A stretch of DNA of 64,000 bases from Phreatobacter stygius. Its GTDB lineage: Bacteria; Pseudomonadota; Alphaproteobacteria; Rhizobiales; Phreatobacteraceae. Below are positions 35,228-44,697 of the stretch, piece after piece; positions within the stretch are counted from its first letter, which is position 1, and each line of letters begins with the position of its first letter. The stretch is from positions 6,870,873-6,934,872 of the forward strand of contig NZ_CP039690.1 of assembly GCF_005144885.1 (NCBI RefSeq). Direction: 5' to 3'. The notes under the pieces are model-generated. The model ran no database searches, was not told the origin of the DNA, and saw nothing but the letters and a program-made list of their open reading frames with translations. Made by a program: the position numbers and the translations under genes.

Positions 35228-36286
35228 TCAAGGAAACAGCGCGATCTGTTCCAGACCCAGGGTCTCGGGATAACCGAGCACCAGGTTCATGTTCTCGACC
35301 GCCTGGCCGGATGCGCCCTTGACCAGGTTGTCGATCGCCGAGACGACGATCACCCGGTTCGGCACGCGGTCCTGGACCAGGCCGATGATGATCAGGTTCG
35401 AACCCCGCACGTGCCGGGTCTGCGGCGTCTGGCCGAGCGGCAGGACATGCACGAAGGGCTCCCGCGCATAGGCCTGCGCGATGATCCCATGCAGGTCGGC
35501 GGCGGTCCGGCCACGCTTGGCGGTGACATAGGTGGTTGCCAGCATGCCCCGGCTCATTGGCATGAGATGAGGCGTGAAGGTCGCAATCACCGGCTTGCCC
35601 GCGATCAGCGACAGTTCCTGGTCGAGCTCGGACGAGTGCCGGTGGCCGGCGACGCCATAGGCGTGGATGCCTTCGGTCACCTCGCAATAGAGGCTGCCTT
35701 CCTTGGCGGCCCGGCCGGCGCCGGACACGCCCGACTTGGCGTCGACAACGATATTGTCGGTCTCGATCGCCTTCTTTTTCAGGAGCGGCGCCAGCGGCAG
35801 GATCGAACAGGTCGGGTAGCAGCCGGGATTGGCGACCAGCCTGGAGGTCTTGATCGCGGCCCGGTGCAGTTCGGGCAGGCCATAGACCGCCTCCTGCTGG
35901 ACGTCGAGCGCGTGATGCTCATGGCCGTACCAGCGGGCATAGTCGGCCGGATTGGTCAGCCGGAAATCGGCCGAGAGATCGACGATCTTGATATCCGCCC
36001 GCGCCTTCATGATCGAGGCGATCACCGTCTGGGTCGTGCCGTGCGGAAGTGCGCAGAACACCAGGTCGACGGCGGCCGTCTTCCAGTCGATGCTGTCGAT
36101 CGACACCAGGTCCGGCAAGGCGAACGGCGCGAATTGCGGGAACACCTCGGCCATCGGCTGGCCGGCTTTCCGGTCGGCGGTCATCAGCACGATCTCGACG
36201 CGCGGATGCCTGAGCAGCAAGCGCACGAGTTCGGAACCGGTATAGCCGGAAGCGCCGAGGATCGCGATTTTGGCTTTCGTAGCCAT
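35228..36286 (-). CDS. argC: N-acetyl-gamma-glutamyl-phosphate reductase
   Basis: The 352-residue enzyme catalyses the third step of arginine synthesis. It has the nucleotide loop 'IAILGASGYTGSELVRLL', catalytic Cys in 'VANPGCYPTCSIL', and 'GVAGHRHSSELDQEL' with the active-site His. The gene starts 57 bases after a strong terminator that is part of a probable arginine attenuator (leader peptide 36405-36455), so its expression is likely tied to the supply of charged arginyl-tRNA. Confidence 0.96.
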   Translation of the reverse strand: MATKAKIAILGASGYTGSELVRLLLRHPRVEIVLMTADRKAGQPMAEVFPQFAPFALPDLVSIDSIDWKTAAVDLVFCALPHGTTQTVIASIMKARADIKIVDLSADFRLTNPADYARWYGHEHHALDVQQEAVYGLPELHRAAIKTSRLVANPGCYPTCSILPLAPLLKKKAIETDNIVVDAKSGVSGAGRAAKEGSLYCEVTEGIHAYGVAGHRHSSELDQELSLIAGKPVIATFTPHLMPMSRGMLATTYVTAKRGRTAADLHGIIAQAYAREPFVHVLPLGQTPQTRHVRGSNLIIIGLVQDRVPNRVIVVSAIDNLVKGASGQAVENMNLVLGYPETLGLEQIALFP

Positions 36287-36342
36287 GGCAGGTCTCCGCT
36301 GGGGCGAGGTGTTGAAGCGAGCTTGGGGGGACGAATTCAGAT

Positions 36343-36370
36343 GAAAAAAAAGCCGCGCTGGAGGCGCGGC
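36343..36370 (-). terminator. Attenuator terminator before argC
   Basis: On the minus strand GCCGCGC (36370-36364), loop CTCCA and GCGCGGC (36358-36352) form a perfect 7-bp stem followed by eight T (36351-36344). It lies inside the argC leader, upstream of the gene. A competing segment GCGCGGT (36400-36394) can pair with its left arm to make an antiterminator. Confidence 0.8.
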
Positions 36371-36404
36371 GATCAGATCGATCGAAGCAAACGACCGCGC
36401 GCGC

Positions 36405-36455
36405 TCATCGGAGGATGAGGCTGCGGCGTCGGGTGCTGGTCGAGATCGTGTTCAT
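36405..36455 (-). CDS. Arginine-rich leader peptide of argC (16 residues)
   Basis: ATG at 36455 opens a 16-codon frame, MNTISTSTRRRSLILR, ending in TGA. Three arginine codons in a row (CGA CGC CGC, 36431-36423) and a final CGA make it a sensor for arginyl-tRNA. The peptide starts about two bases after the transcription start predicted from the TTGACA at 36492-36487, so it would be translated leaderless, as is known for the trp leader of Sinorhizobium. The arrangement 'leader, alternative hairpins, terminator, biosynthetic gene' is that of a classic attenuator. Confidence 0.65.
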   Translation of the reverse strand: MNTISTSTRRRSLILR

Positions 36456-36463
36456 GGGGCGCC

Positions 36464-36492
36464 TATTTGCTGTGGGACGGCCCGCCTGTCAA
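36464..36492 (-). promoter_or_regulatory. Candidate promoter of the argC leader
   Basis: TTGACA (36492-36487) matches the -35 consensus exactly and overlaps the GNAT stop codon. The -10 region about 16-17 bases on (GCAAAT/CAAATA near 36470-36464) is weak. The inferred transcription start is near 36457, almost at the leader ATG. Confidence 0.5.
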
Positions 36493-37028
36493 GAATTTTT
36501 GCGGGATCCGGGCGGGTGCCGGCACCGGTAGAGATCGAACTCCGTACCATAGGCGGCGCGGCGCCCATCGGCTGAAAAGCCGAGCTTTGCGGCGACCGCG
36601 ATCGACCGCGAGTTCTGCGGATCGATCAGAGCCACGACATCCTCGAGCCCGAGCGTCGCGAAGGCATGGTCGAGAACGCAGCGTGCCGCTTCGCTGGCAT
36701 GGCCCTGGCCCCAGGCGGAGCGCGGCAGCCGCCAGCCGATCTCGATTTCCGGGCCCCTGCCCTCCACCGGCATCAGGATCGCCATGCCGAGAAAGCCATG
36801 CGGCGCGACGCGCGAGCGCAGCGTCCAATGCCCGAAACCGGGCCCGAAATCCCGAGCCATCCGTTCGGCAAGCGCCACCCGATAGGCATCGGCGTCGAAA
36901 TTGTCGCGGAACTCCGGCGTGATATGGCGCCGGACCTCCAGATCCCCGTCCATCGCGACATAATCGTCGATCTCGGCGATATCGCGCTGGCGCAGCAGCA
37001 GGCGCGCCGTCGTCAGGTCCGGAACCAT
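36489..37028 (-). CDS. GNAT-family N-acetyltransferase (RimJ/RimL-like)
   Basis: The 179-residue protein has the acetyltransferase_3 pattern: 'TTARLLLRQRDIAEIDDYV' at the head, 'EIEIGWRLPRSAWGQGHASEA', which contains the acetyl-CoA pyrophosphate loop (Q/R-x-x-G-x-G/A type), and 'VVALIDPQNSRSIAVAAKLGF'. Such enzymes acetylate protein N-termini, antibiotics or small amines; the target is not predictable. The start at 37028 drops an unsupported 15-residue head. It follows ddl by 10 bases on the same strand. Confidence 0.87.
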   Translation of the reverse strand: MVPDLTTARLLLRQRDIAEIDDYVAMDGDLEVRRHITPEFRDNFDADAYRVALAERMARDFGPGFGHWTLRSRVAPHGFLGMAILMPVEGRGPEIEIGWRLPRSAWGQGHASEAARCVLDHAFATLGLEDVVALIDPQNSRSIAVAAKLGFSADGRRAAYGTEFDLYRCRHPPGSRKNS

Positions 37029-37038
37029 TGCGCCCGCC

Positions 37039-38115
37039 TTAGCCGCCGCGCCGCCGGGCCCGGCCCAAGCCATGCTTGATCAGCCGGTCGACAAGCTCGG
37101 AATTGGGAATGCCGCTGGCCGCGAACGCCTTGGGATACATGCTGATATTGGTGAAGCCGGGGATCGTGTTGATCTCGTTGACCACCATGCTCAGGTCGGG
37201 CCGCACGAAAAAATCGACCCGCGCCATGCCTTCGCAGCCAAGCGCCTGGAAGGCCAAGCGCGACAGGTCCTGGACCTGGCGGGTCGCCGTCTCCGCAAGT
37301 TCGGCGGGAACGCACAGCGCCGCGCCCGCCGCATCGATATATTTGGCGTCATAGCTGTAAAAGCCGTGGCTTTCGGCCGGAACGATCTCGCCGGGCACCG
37401 AGACCGTCAGCGCGCCGTCGCCGTCTTCGAGGACGCCACATTCGATCTCGCGGCCCTGGACAAACTCTTCGACAAGCACCTTGTCGTCATGTTGGAAGGC
37501 GTTGCGCAAGGCGATCTCGAAGGCTTCGGCCGTCGCGGCCTTGCTGACGCCCACCGATGACCCCTGGCGCGCCGGCTTGATGAAGACCGGCACGCCCAGG
37601 GCGCCGGAAATATCCGCGAACGAGGCGCTGTCGGCGGGCCGCAAGGTGACGGACCGCGCGACATTCAGCCCGGCCGCGCGCAAGAGGCCCTTGGCGATAT
37701 CCTTGTCCATGGCGCAGGCCGAGCCGAGAACGCCGCAGCCGACGAACGGAATATCGGCAATTTCGGCATAACCCTGGACCGACCCGTCCTCGCCGAAGAG
37801 ACCATGCAGGACCGGAAACAGCACGTCGACCGGCGGCAATTCACGGGGCGGCTGATCCGGCGGAAGGGCGACAAGGCGGCCCTTGCCGCCGGGCACGAGG
37901 CTGACCTCTATCCCGCGCTCGGGCACGGCGGCGGGCAATTCGCCGTTCTGCAGATCGGCCAGCAGCCAGCGGCCGTTTCGCGTGATGGCGATCGGAACCA
38001 CCTCATATGCAGCGGGATCGATGGCTTTCACGACATTGCCGGCGGACAGGATGGAGACATCGTGCTCGGCCGAGCGCCCGCCGAAAAGAACCGCAATGCG
38101 TAGCTTCGTCGTCAT
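37039..38115 (-). CDS. ddl: D-alanine--D-alanine ligase
   Basis: The 358-residue ATP-grasp enzyme joins two D-alanines for peptidoglycan. Its features are 'IAVLFGGRSAEHDVSILSA', 'LHGLFGEDGSVQGYAEIADIPFVG', the Gly-rich loop 'PARQGSSVGVSKA' and the C-terminal metal site 'VVNEINTIPGFTNISMYPK'. The length and the 'SAEHDVS' head fit the DdlA subtype. It is outside the usual mur/fts cluster, so it may be a second ligase. The 167 bases upstream to the adenosyltransferase stop contain no clear feature. Confidence 0.95.
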   Translation of the reverse strand: MTTKLRIAVLFGGRSAEHDVSILSAGNVVKAIDPAAYEVVPIAITRNGRWLLADLQNGELPAAVPERGIEVSLVPGGKGRLVALPPDQPPRELPPVDVLFPVLHGLFGEDGSVQGYAEIADIPFVGCGVLGSACAMDKDIAKGLLRAAGLNVARSVTLRPADSASFADISGALGVPVFIKPARQGSSVGVSKAATAEAFEIALRNAFQHDDKVLVEEFVQGREIECGVLEDGDGALTVSVPGEIVPAESHGFYSYDAKYIDAAGAALCVPAELAETATRQVQDLSRLAFQALGCEGMARVDFFVRPDLSMVVNEINTIPGFTNISMYPKAFAASGIPNSELVDRLIKHGLGRARRRGG

Positions 38116-38282
38116 GGAGTTCCTGCCGCCAGATATCGCGTGCCACCAAATCATCTCGTGGGCGTCGCGCGCAACCCCGGGGGAATCGGTGTTGTCGCGA
38201 CGCCATTCGCGTTGCACCGGAATTGCGGCTTCGCTTCGGCGGCGGGCGCCGAAGCGCGGGATATCCGCTCGCGGTTCTCGCC

Positions 38283-38861
38283 CTAACGGTTCTTGCCCGG
38301 CACCCACAACACGTCGCGCGCGCCTTTGTCGTTGAGGGTGCGGCCGGCGACGAACAGGAAGTCCGACAGCCGGTTGATATATTGCAGCGAGGCCTCGGAA
38401 ACGATCTCGCCGATCTGGCGCGACAGTTCCACCATCACCCGTTCGGCCCGCCGGCTGATGGTGCGGGCGAGATGCAGATAGGCCGAGGCCGGGCTGCCGC
38501 CGGGCAGGATGAAGCTCTTCAGCGGGTTCAGTTCGGCATTGAGCCGGTCGATCTCGGCTTCCAGCCGTTCGACCTGCGTCGTCACGATCCGGAGCGCTTC
38601 GTAGCCGAGCTCCTCGCCGGTATCCGGGGTTGCGAGATCGGCGCCGAGGTCGAACATGTCGTTCTGGATGCGCGACAGCATGGCGTCGATATCGGGGTGA
38701 TCGGCGGTATGCAGCCGGGCGAGCCCGATCGCCGCATTGGCCTCGTCGACAATGCCATAGGCCTCGACGCGCAGGTCGAATTTCAGCCGCCGGCCGCCGG
38801 CCGCCAGCCCCGTGGTGCCGTCGTCACCGGTCTTGGTGTAGATCTTGTTGAGTTTCACCAT
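38283..38861 (-). CDS. PduO-type cob(I)alamin adenosyltransferase
   Basis: The 192-residue enzyme attaches the adenosyl group to cob(I)alamin to make coenzyme B12. It has the N-terminal ATP-binding 'KIYTKTGDDGTTGLAAGGRR', 'EAYGIVDEANAAIGLAR', the helical 'ARTISRRAERVMVEL' with the conserved Arg/Glu, and 'YINRLSDFLFVAGR'. It follows the HIG1-domain gene, a pair often seen in Hyphomicrobiales. An alternative name in genome annotation is cobO or MMAB. Confidence 0.93.
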   Translation of the reverse strand: MVKLNKIYTKTGDDGTTGLAAGGRRLKFDLRVEAYGIVDEANAAIGLARLHTADHPDIDAMLSRIQNDMFDLGADLATPDTGEELGYEALRIVTTQVERLEAEIDRLNAELNPLKSFILPGGSPASAYLHLARTISRRAERVMVELSRQIGEIVSEASLQYINRLSDFLFVAGRTLNDKGARDVLWVPGKNR

Positions 38862-38902
38862 GGTCTTGGGGGTCCATCATTGGCTTGAGTCTGGCCGGCC
38901 GG

Positions 38903-39088
38903 TCAGCCGGCCTTCAGATAGAGCGCGATGACGATGATGATGACGGCCAGGAACTGCAGGCCGACGCGCCAGCGCATCAGGTTCTGCGACCTGCTCGCCG
39001 AGCCGTTGCGCAACATGTTGACAAGCCCCATCAGCAGCACGACGGCAACCGCGCCAATGGCAATGGGGATGAGCATCGAGAAAGTCAT
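38903..39088 (-). CDS. HIG1-domain twin-transmembrane protein
   Basis: The 61-residue protein has two membrane helices ('LIPIAIGAVAVVLLMGLVNML' and 'VGLQFLAVIIIVIALYLKAG') joined by a short basic loop 'RNGSASRSQNLMRWR', the hairpin of the hypoxia-induced HIG1 family. In mitochondria and some alphaproteobacteria relatives associate with cytochrome oxidase or respiratory supercomplexes; the role here is unproven. It lies before the adenosyltransferase gene on the same strand. Confidence 0.8.
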   Translation of the reverse strand: MTFSMLIPIAIGAVAVVLLMGLVNMLRNGSASRSQNLMRWRVGLQFLAVIIIVIALYLKAG

Positions 39089-39103
39089 GGGCCTTGTCCG
39101 TTG

Positions 39104-39313
39104 TCAGCTATTGAGCCGTCGGATCGCGCAGTCCAGCAGCGTGGCGAAGCTCATCCAGGCTAGATAAGGGATCGGCAGCGCCGGCGCCATGCGATCCTTC
39201 GGCCAGGCGGGCACGATCGTCGCGGCGATGGCAGCTGCCCTTGCCGTCCCCATATGGTGGAAGCCGGCCTGGCGACCCATCCGGCGCCGCAATCGCCTGG
39301 CGGGTTCCAGCAC
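39104..39313 (-). pseudogene. tspO (tryptophan-rich sensory protein) C-terminal remnant
   Basis: The last ~40 residues, ending 'PIPYLAWMSFATLLDCAIRR' followed by LNS, match the final helix of TspO/MBR proteins, whose usual end is of the form 'PYLAWVSFAT.LN..I..LN'. Only about 355 bases separate this stop from parE, too few for a full ~160-residue TspO, and no frame upstream carries its first four helices. It is therefore a decayed gene. It might still read as a short open frame, but probably has no function. Confidence 0.6.
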
Positions 39314-39459
39314 GGCGAATTGTCTGATATCGGGCGCCGGCGGGACGTCGTCCCCAGCGCTCCGTTTCCGTTCCGTTCGCTTCCGGGCACGCTTGTGCCA
39401 TGATGCGCTGATCGATTCGGGGCACGTCCAGACAGGCCCTTTTTAGCTCTTGGTGTGCA

Positions 39460-41520
<2,061 letters not shown>

Positions 41521-41521
41521 C

Positions 41522-41989
41522 GTGCCCCGGCGCGGCGCCCTGCCTGGCACCCTGGCAGGCGCGGCGCTGGTCGCTTGTCTGGCTGTCGCGCCGATCCCGC
41601 TGTCGGCTCAAGGCGCCGACCCGATCCGGCTGCTGTCGGGCATCCCCGGCGAAGTCATGTTCGTCCGGATCACCGGGGCCTGGGCGAGCCATGACCGCCG
41701 CGGCCCGACCCGTGTCGTGCTGATCAGGCCGGCCCCGCGCGAGGAGGCCATGCGGCTGTTCGTGCAATGGCTCGCGCTCGACGCCCGCAGCAACCGCTTT
41801 TCGGTGGTGGCGACCGAGGAGGTCCCCGAAGTGTTCGACTGGCGGGTCAAGATCGACGACTACCGCATCGAGCCCGATGCCAATGGCTCACGGATGATCT
41901 TCGACGCCATCGTGCTGACCAACAACCAGCGGCGGGCCTATGAACTCACCATCGGTCCGCCGGGCGAGGTGATGTTTTCGGCGCGCTAG
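41522..41989 (+). CDS. Exported protein of unknown function
   Basis: The 155-residue product starts with GTG one base after the parE stop. It has a signal peptide ('RRGALPGTLAGAALVACLAV...SAQG', cleavage near residue 31) and a ~120-residue mature domain with beta strands ('GEVMFVRITGAWASHDRRGP', 'FDWRVKIDDYRIEPDA'). 'PGEVMF' occurs both near the head and at the end of the mature part. I do not recognise the family. It is probably cotranscribed with parE. Confidence 0.6.
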   Translation: MPRRGALPGTLAGAALVACLAVAPIPLSAQGADPIRLLSGIPGEVMFVRITGAWASHDRRGPTRVVLIRPAPREEAMRLFVQWLALDARSNRFSVVATEEVPEVFDWRVKIDDYRIEPDANGSRMIFDAIVLTNNQRRAYELTIGPPGEVMFSAR

Positions 41990-42014
41990 GGTCGACTGCT
42001 CGCCGGTTCTGGGC

Positions 42015-42713
42015 CTACCAGGTCAGCCATTCGCCAAGCGCCGCGGTCACCGCATCCGGCCGCTCCAGGCTCGACAGGTGGCCGCACTCCGGAACCACCA
42101 CCAGGTGGGCCCTGGGGATCGCCGCGGCCATGTCCTCCGACATGAAGGGCGGCGTCACCGCGTCGCCGTCGCCGACCAGCACCAGGGTCGGGCAACGGAT
42201 CGCCTGCAGCCCCGGCTGGTAATCCGGCCGTGCCCGCGCCGCCTTCTGCTGGCGCACGAACACCTCCGGCCCGGTCTCGGCGTGCATGGCATGGACAACC
42301 GCTTCGAGCGCGCTGTCGTGGCGCCTGTTGTCATGGACGAGCCGGCCCCAGAGCAGGCGGTGAACCTCGTCGAAATGGCCGCGCTCGGCGAATTTGATGG
42401 TGATGCCGCGGATTTCCGCGTCCTGATCGGTGTCCGGGCTCGCCCGGGTGTCGAGCAGCGCCAGTCGTGTCACGCGCTCCGGGGCTCGCCTGACCACCTC
42501 GAGCGCGACATAACCGCCGAGCGACAGGCCGCCGAGCGCGAATTGCGGCGGCGCATCGGCCAGCAGCCGGTCGGCGATGCCGGCGATCGTCGCATCGCGG
42601 GTATGGTCCGCGATAATCGTCTGGACGGTCCGGCCGAGCGCCTGTGACTGCGCCGCGAACAGCGCGGCCGTGCAGTTCAGCCCCGGGACAAGGACGAGCG
42701 GCTCAGTTGCCAT
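42015..42713 (-). CDS. Alpha/beta-fold hydrolase
   Basis: The 232-residue hydrolase has the oxyanion strand 'PLVLVPGLNCTAALFAAQ', nucleophile elbow 'LGGLSLGGYVALEV' (Ser in GLSLGG), Asp in 'VLVGDGDAVTPPF' and His in 'VPECGHLSSLERP'. The family includes esterases, lactonases and 3-oxoadipate enol-lactonase-like enzymes; no substrate can be named. It is divergent from the RNA helicase gene. A second ATG two codons upstream is also possible. Confidence 0.88.
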   Translation of the reverse strand: MATEPLVLVPGLNCTAALFAAQSQALGRTVQTIIADHTRDATIAGIADRLLADAPPQFALGGLSLGGYVALEVVRRAPERVTRLALLDTRASPDTDQDAEIRGITIKFAERGHFDEVHRLLWGRLVHDNRRHDSALEAVVHAMHAETGPEVFVRQQKAARARPDYQPGLQAIRCPTLVLVGDGDAVTPPFMSEDMAAAIPRAHLVVVPECGHLSSLERPDAVTAALGEWLTW

Positions 42714-42792
42714 GATCATGCCTTCTTAGACCAAATACCGTCGAATCCGACGCAAACACGTGATCTTGTACGGTTTGCACGGCTGTCATTCA

Positions 42793-42820
42793 TTGACAAT
42801 CCGGCGTCTCCGTTTATGTT
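42793..42820 (+). promoter_or_regulatory. Promoter of the RNA helicase gene
   Basis: TTGACA (42793-42798) and TATGTT (42815-42820) are separated by 16 bases, a good sigma-70-type promoter. The transcript would have a ~150-base untranslated leader before ATG 42980, a length often used for post-transcriptional or cold control of helicase genes. The rest of 42714-42979 shows no gene. Confidence 0.6.
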
Positions 42821-42979
42821 GCACCGCGTCGAGGAGGCTCGCTTGATTGCGCCTCTCGCACCGTCCGTCCGGCCTCGTGGGTTCTAGGGGCCGATCCGCG
42901 CGAAACCGTTTCGCGCCGAACGTCGCCTCATCCGTACATCAGATCCCTATCGAGTCACCCCCAAGGACACCCCCGACAC

Positions 42980-44578
42980 ATGTCGTTTTCCGAACTCGGC
43001 CTGAGCGCCAAGGTTCAAGCAGCCGTCGCGAGCGCCGGCTATACCACCCCCACCCCGATCCAGGCCGAAGCCATCCCGCACGTTCTCGCCAGGCGCGACG
43101 TGCTGGGCATCGCCCAGACCGGTACCGGCAAGACGGCGGCCTTCACGCTGCCCATGCTGACCATGCTGGAAGAAGGCCGGGCCCGTGCGCGCATGCCGCG
43201 CACCCTGATCCTCGAGCCGACCCGCGAACTTGCCGCGCAGGTCGAAGAGAATTTCGTCAAATATGGCACCAACCACAAGCTGAGTGTCGCGCTGCTGATC
43301 GGCGGCGTCTCGTTCGGTGACCAGGATGCCAAGCTGACCCGCGGCGTCGACGTGCTGATCGCCACCCCCGGCCGCCTGCTCGATCATTTCGAACGCGGCC
43401 GCCTGCTGCTCACCGGCGTTGAACTGCTGGTCATCGACGAAGCCGACCGCATGCTCGACATGGGTTTCATCCCTGACATCGAGCGCATCTGCAAGATGGT
43501 GCCGTTCACCCGCCAGACGCTGTTCTTCACGGCAACCATGCCGCCGGAAATCCAGCGCATCACCGAGCAGTTCCTGCACAATCCGGTGAAAGTGGAAGTG
43601 TCCCGGCCGGCCTCGACCGCCGGCACCATCACCCAGAAGCTGGTCAAGTCGGGCCGCAAGGATTTCGAGAAGCGCGACCTTCTGCGCAACCTCATCCGCA
43701 GCGCCGACAACTTCAAGAACGCGATCATCTTCTGCAACCGCAAGAGCGAGGTCGCCACCCTCTACAAGTCCCTGCAAAAGCATGACTTCTCGGTCACCGC
43801 CCTGCATGGCGACATGGACCAGCGGGCGCGCATGCAGGCGCTCGCCTCGTTCCGCGACGGTTCCATCCAATTGCTGGTCGCCTCCGACGTGGCGGCCCGT
43901 GGCCTCGACATTCCCGATGTCAGCCACATCTTCAATTACGACACGCCGCATCACCCGGAAGACTATGTCCATCGCATCGGCCGGACCGGCCGCGCCGGCC
44001 GCCTCGGCACCGCGATCACCATCGTCACCACCGAAGACATGAAGTCGCTCTCGGCGATCGAAAAGCTGATCGGCCAGCCGATCAATTGGGAAGGCGCCCC
44101 GGTTTCGGCCGAGGAAGCCACCGAAGCCCGCCGCGAACGGCGCGGCGGCAGCGAAGGTGGACGCGGCGAGAACGGCCGTGGCGAAGGCGGACGTGGCGAA
44201 GGCGGCCGCGGACGACGCAGCGTCGGCACCTCGCGCAGCGAGGCCCGCAGCACCGAAGAGCGTCCGGCCCGCCGTGAAAAGGCCGCGTCGACCGAGGATC
44301 GTCCCGCGCGCCGCGAAGCCGCGCCCCGGCCGGCTGAAGACCGCCCGGCCCGTCGCCAGGAAAGATCGGTGCAAGAGCGTTCGGTGCAAGAGCGTTCGGC
44401 CGAGGACCGCCCGGTCGAAGCCCGTCCGGCCGCCCGGGCCGAACGGCCGGCCCGTTCGCAGGCGGCATCCCGCCCGGCCCAGGCCGCCAGCCGCCCGCCG
44501 CAGCGCCCCGACGAGGAAGGCGATGCGTCGCATCTGCCGCAGTTCCTGCTTCGACCGATCACTTTCAAGTCTCGCTAA
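42980..44578 (+). CDS. DEAD-box RNA helicase, RhlE-like
   Basis: This is a 532-residue helicase. Q motif 'GYTTPTPIQAEAIP', motif I 'AQTGTGKTAAF', motif II 'VIDEADRMLDMG', motif III 'FTATMP', and C-terminal 'VASDVAARGLDIPDV' and 'HRIGRTGRAG' are all present. After residue ~375 comes a long basic, low-complexity tail made of Arg/Glu-rich units ('RPARRE', 'AEDRPARRQ', a direct 'SVQERSVQERS' duplication), probably RNA-binding. Such helicases remodel ribosomal RNA or aid RNA decay in the cold. A strong promoter and long leader lie upstream. Confidence 0.93.
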   Translation: MSFSELGLSAKVQAAVASAGYTTPTPIQAEAIPHVLARRDVLGIAQTGTGKTAAFTLPMLTMLEEGRARARMPRTLILEPTRELAAQVEENFVKYGTNHKLSVALLIGGVSFGDQDAKLTRGVDVLIATPGRLLDHFERGRLLLTGVELLVIDEADRMLDMGFIPDIERICKMVPFTRQTLFFTATMPPEIQRITEQFLHNPVKVEVSRPASTAGTITQKLVKSGRKDFEKRDLLRNLIRSADNFKNAIIFCNRKSEVATLYKSLQKHDFSVTALHGDMDQRARMQALASFRDGSIQLLVASDVAARGLDIPDVSHIFNYDTPHHPEDYVHRIGRTGRAGRLGTAITIVTTEDMKSLSAIEKLIGQPINWEGAPVSAEEATEARRERRGGSEGGRGENGRGEGGRGEGGRGRRSVGTSRSEARSTEERPARREKAASTEDRPARREAAPRPAEDRPARRQERSVQERSVQERSAEDRPVEARPAARAERPARSQAASRPAQAASRPPQRPDEEGDASHLPQFLLRPITFKSR

Positions 44579-44588
44579 CCGCATCACG

Positions 44589-44613
44589 AATGCCCGGTTT
44601 TTTACCGGGCATT
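44589..44613 (+). terminator. Terminator after the RNA helicase gene
   Basis: AATGCCCGGT (44589-44598) and ACCGGGCATT (44604-44613) form a perfect 10-bp stem with a five-T loop, 11 bases after the helicase stop. There is no T-run after it, but the stem is strong and well placed. Confidence 0.65.
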
Positions 44614-44697
44614 CAGCATTGACTGGTTAGCCTGTCGGCCAGAAATCTCGAGGGCGTGCCTTGCGCGCCCTTATTCCCAGTAGGGACGGCCGTTCAG

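Noticed and set aside
41522-41989. Gene for an invasion-associated or beta-barrel assembly protein
   Set aside because: A signal peptide and beta strands are present, but no recognisable motif supports either family, so it is left unknown.
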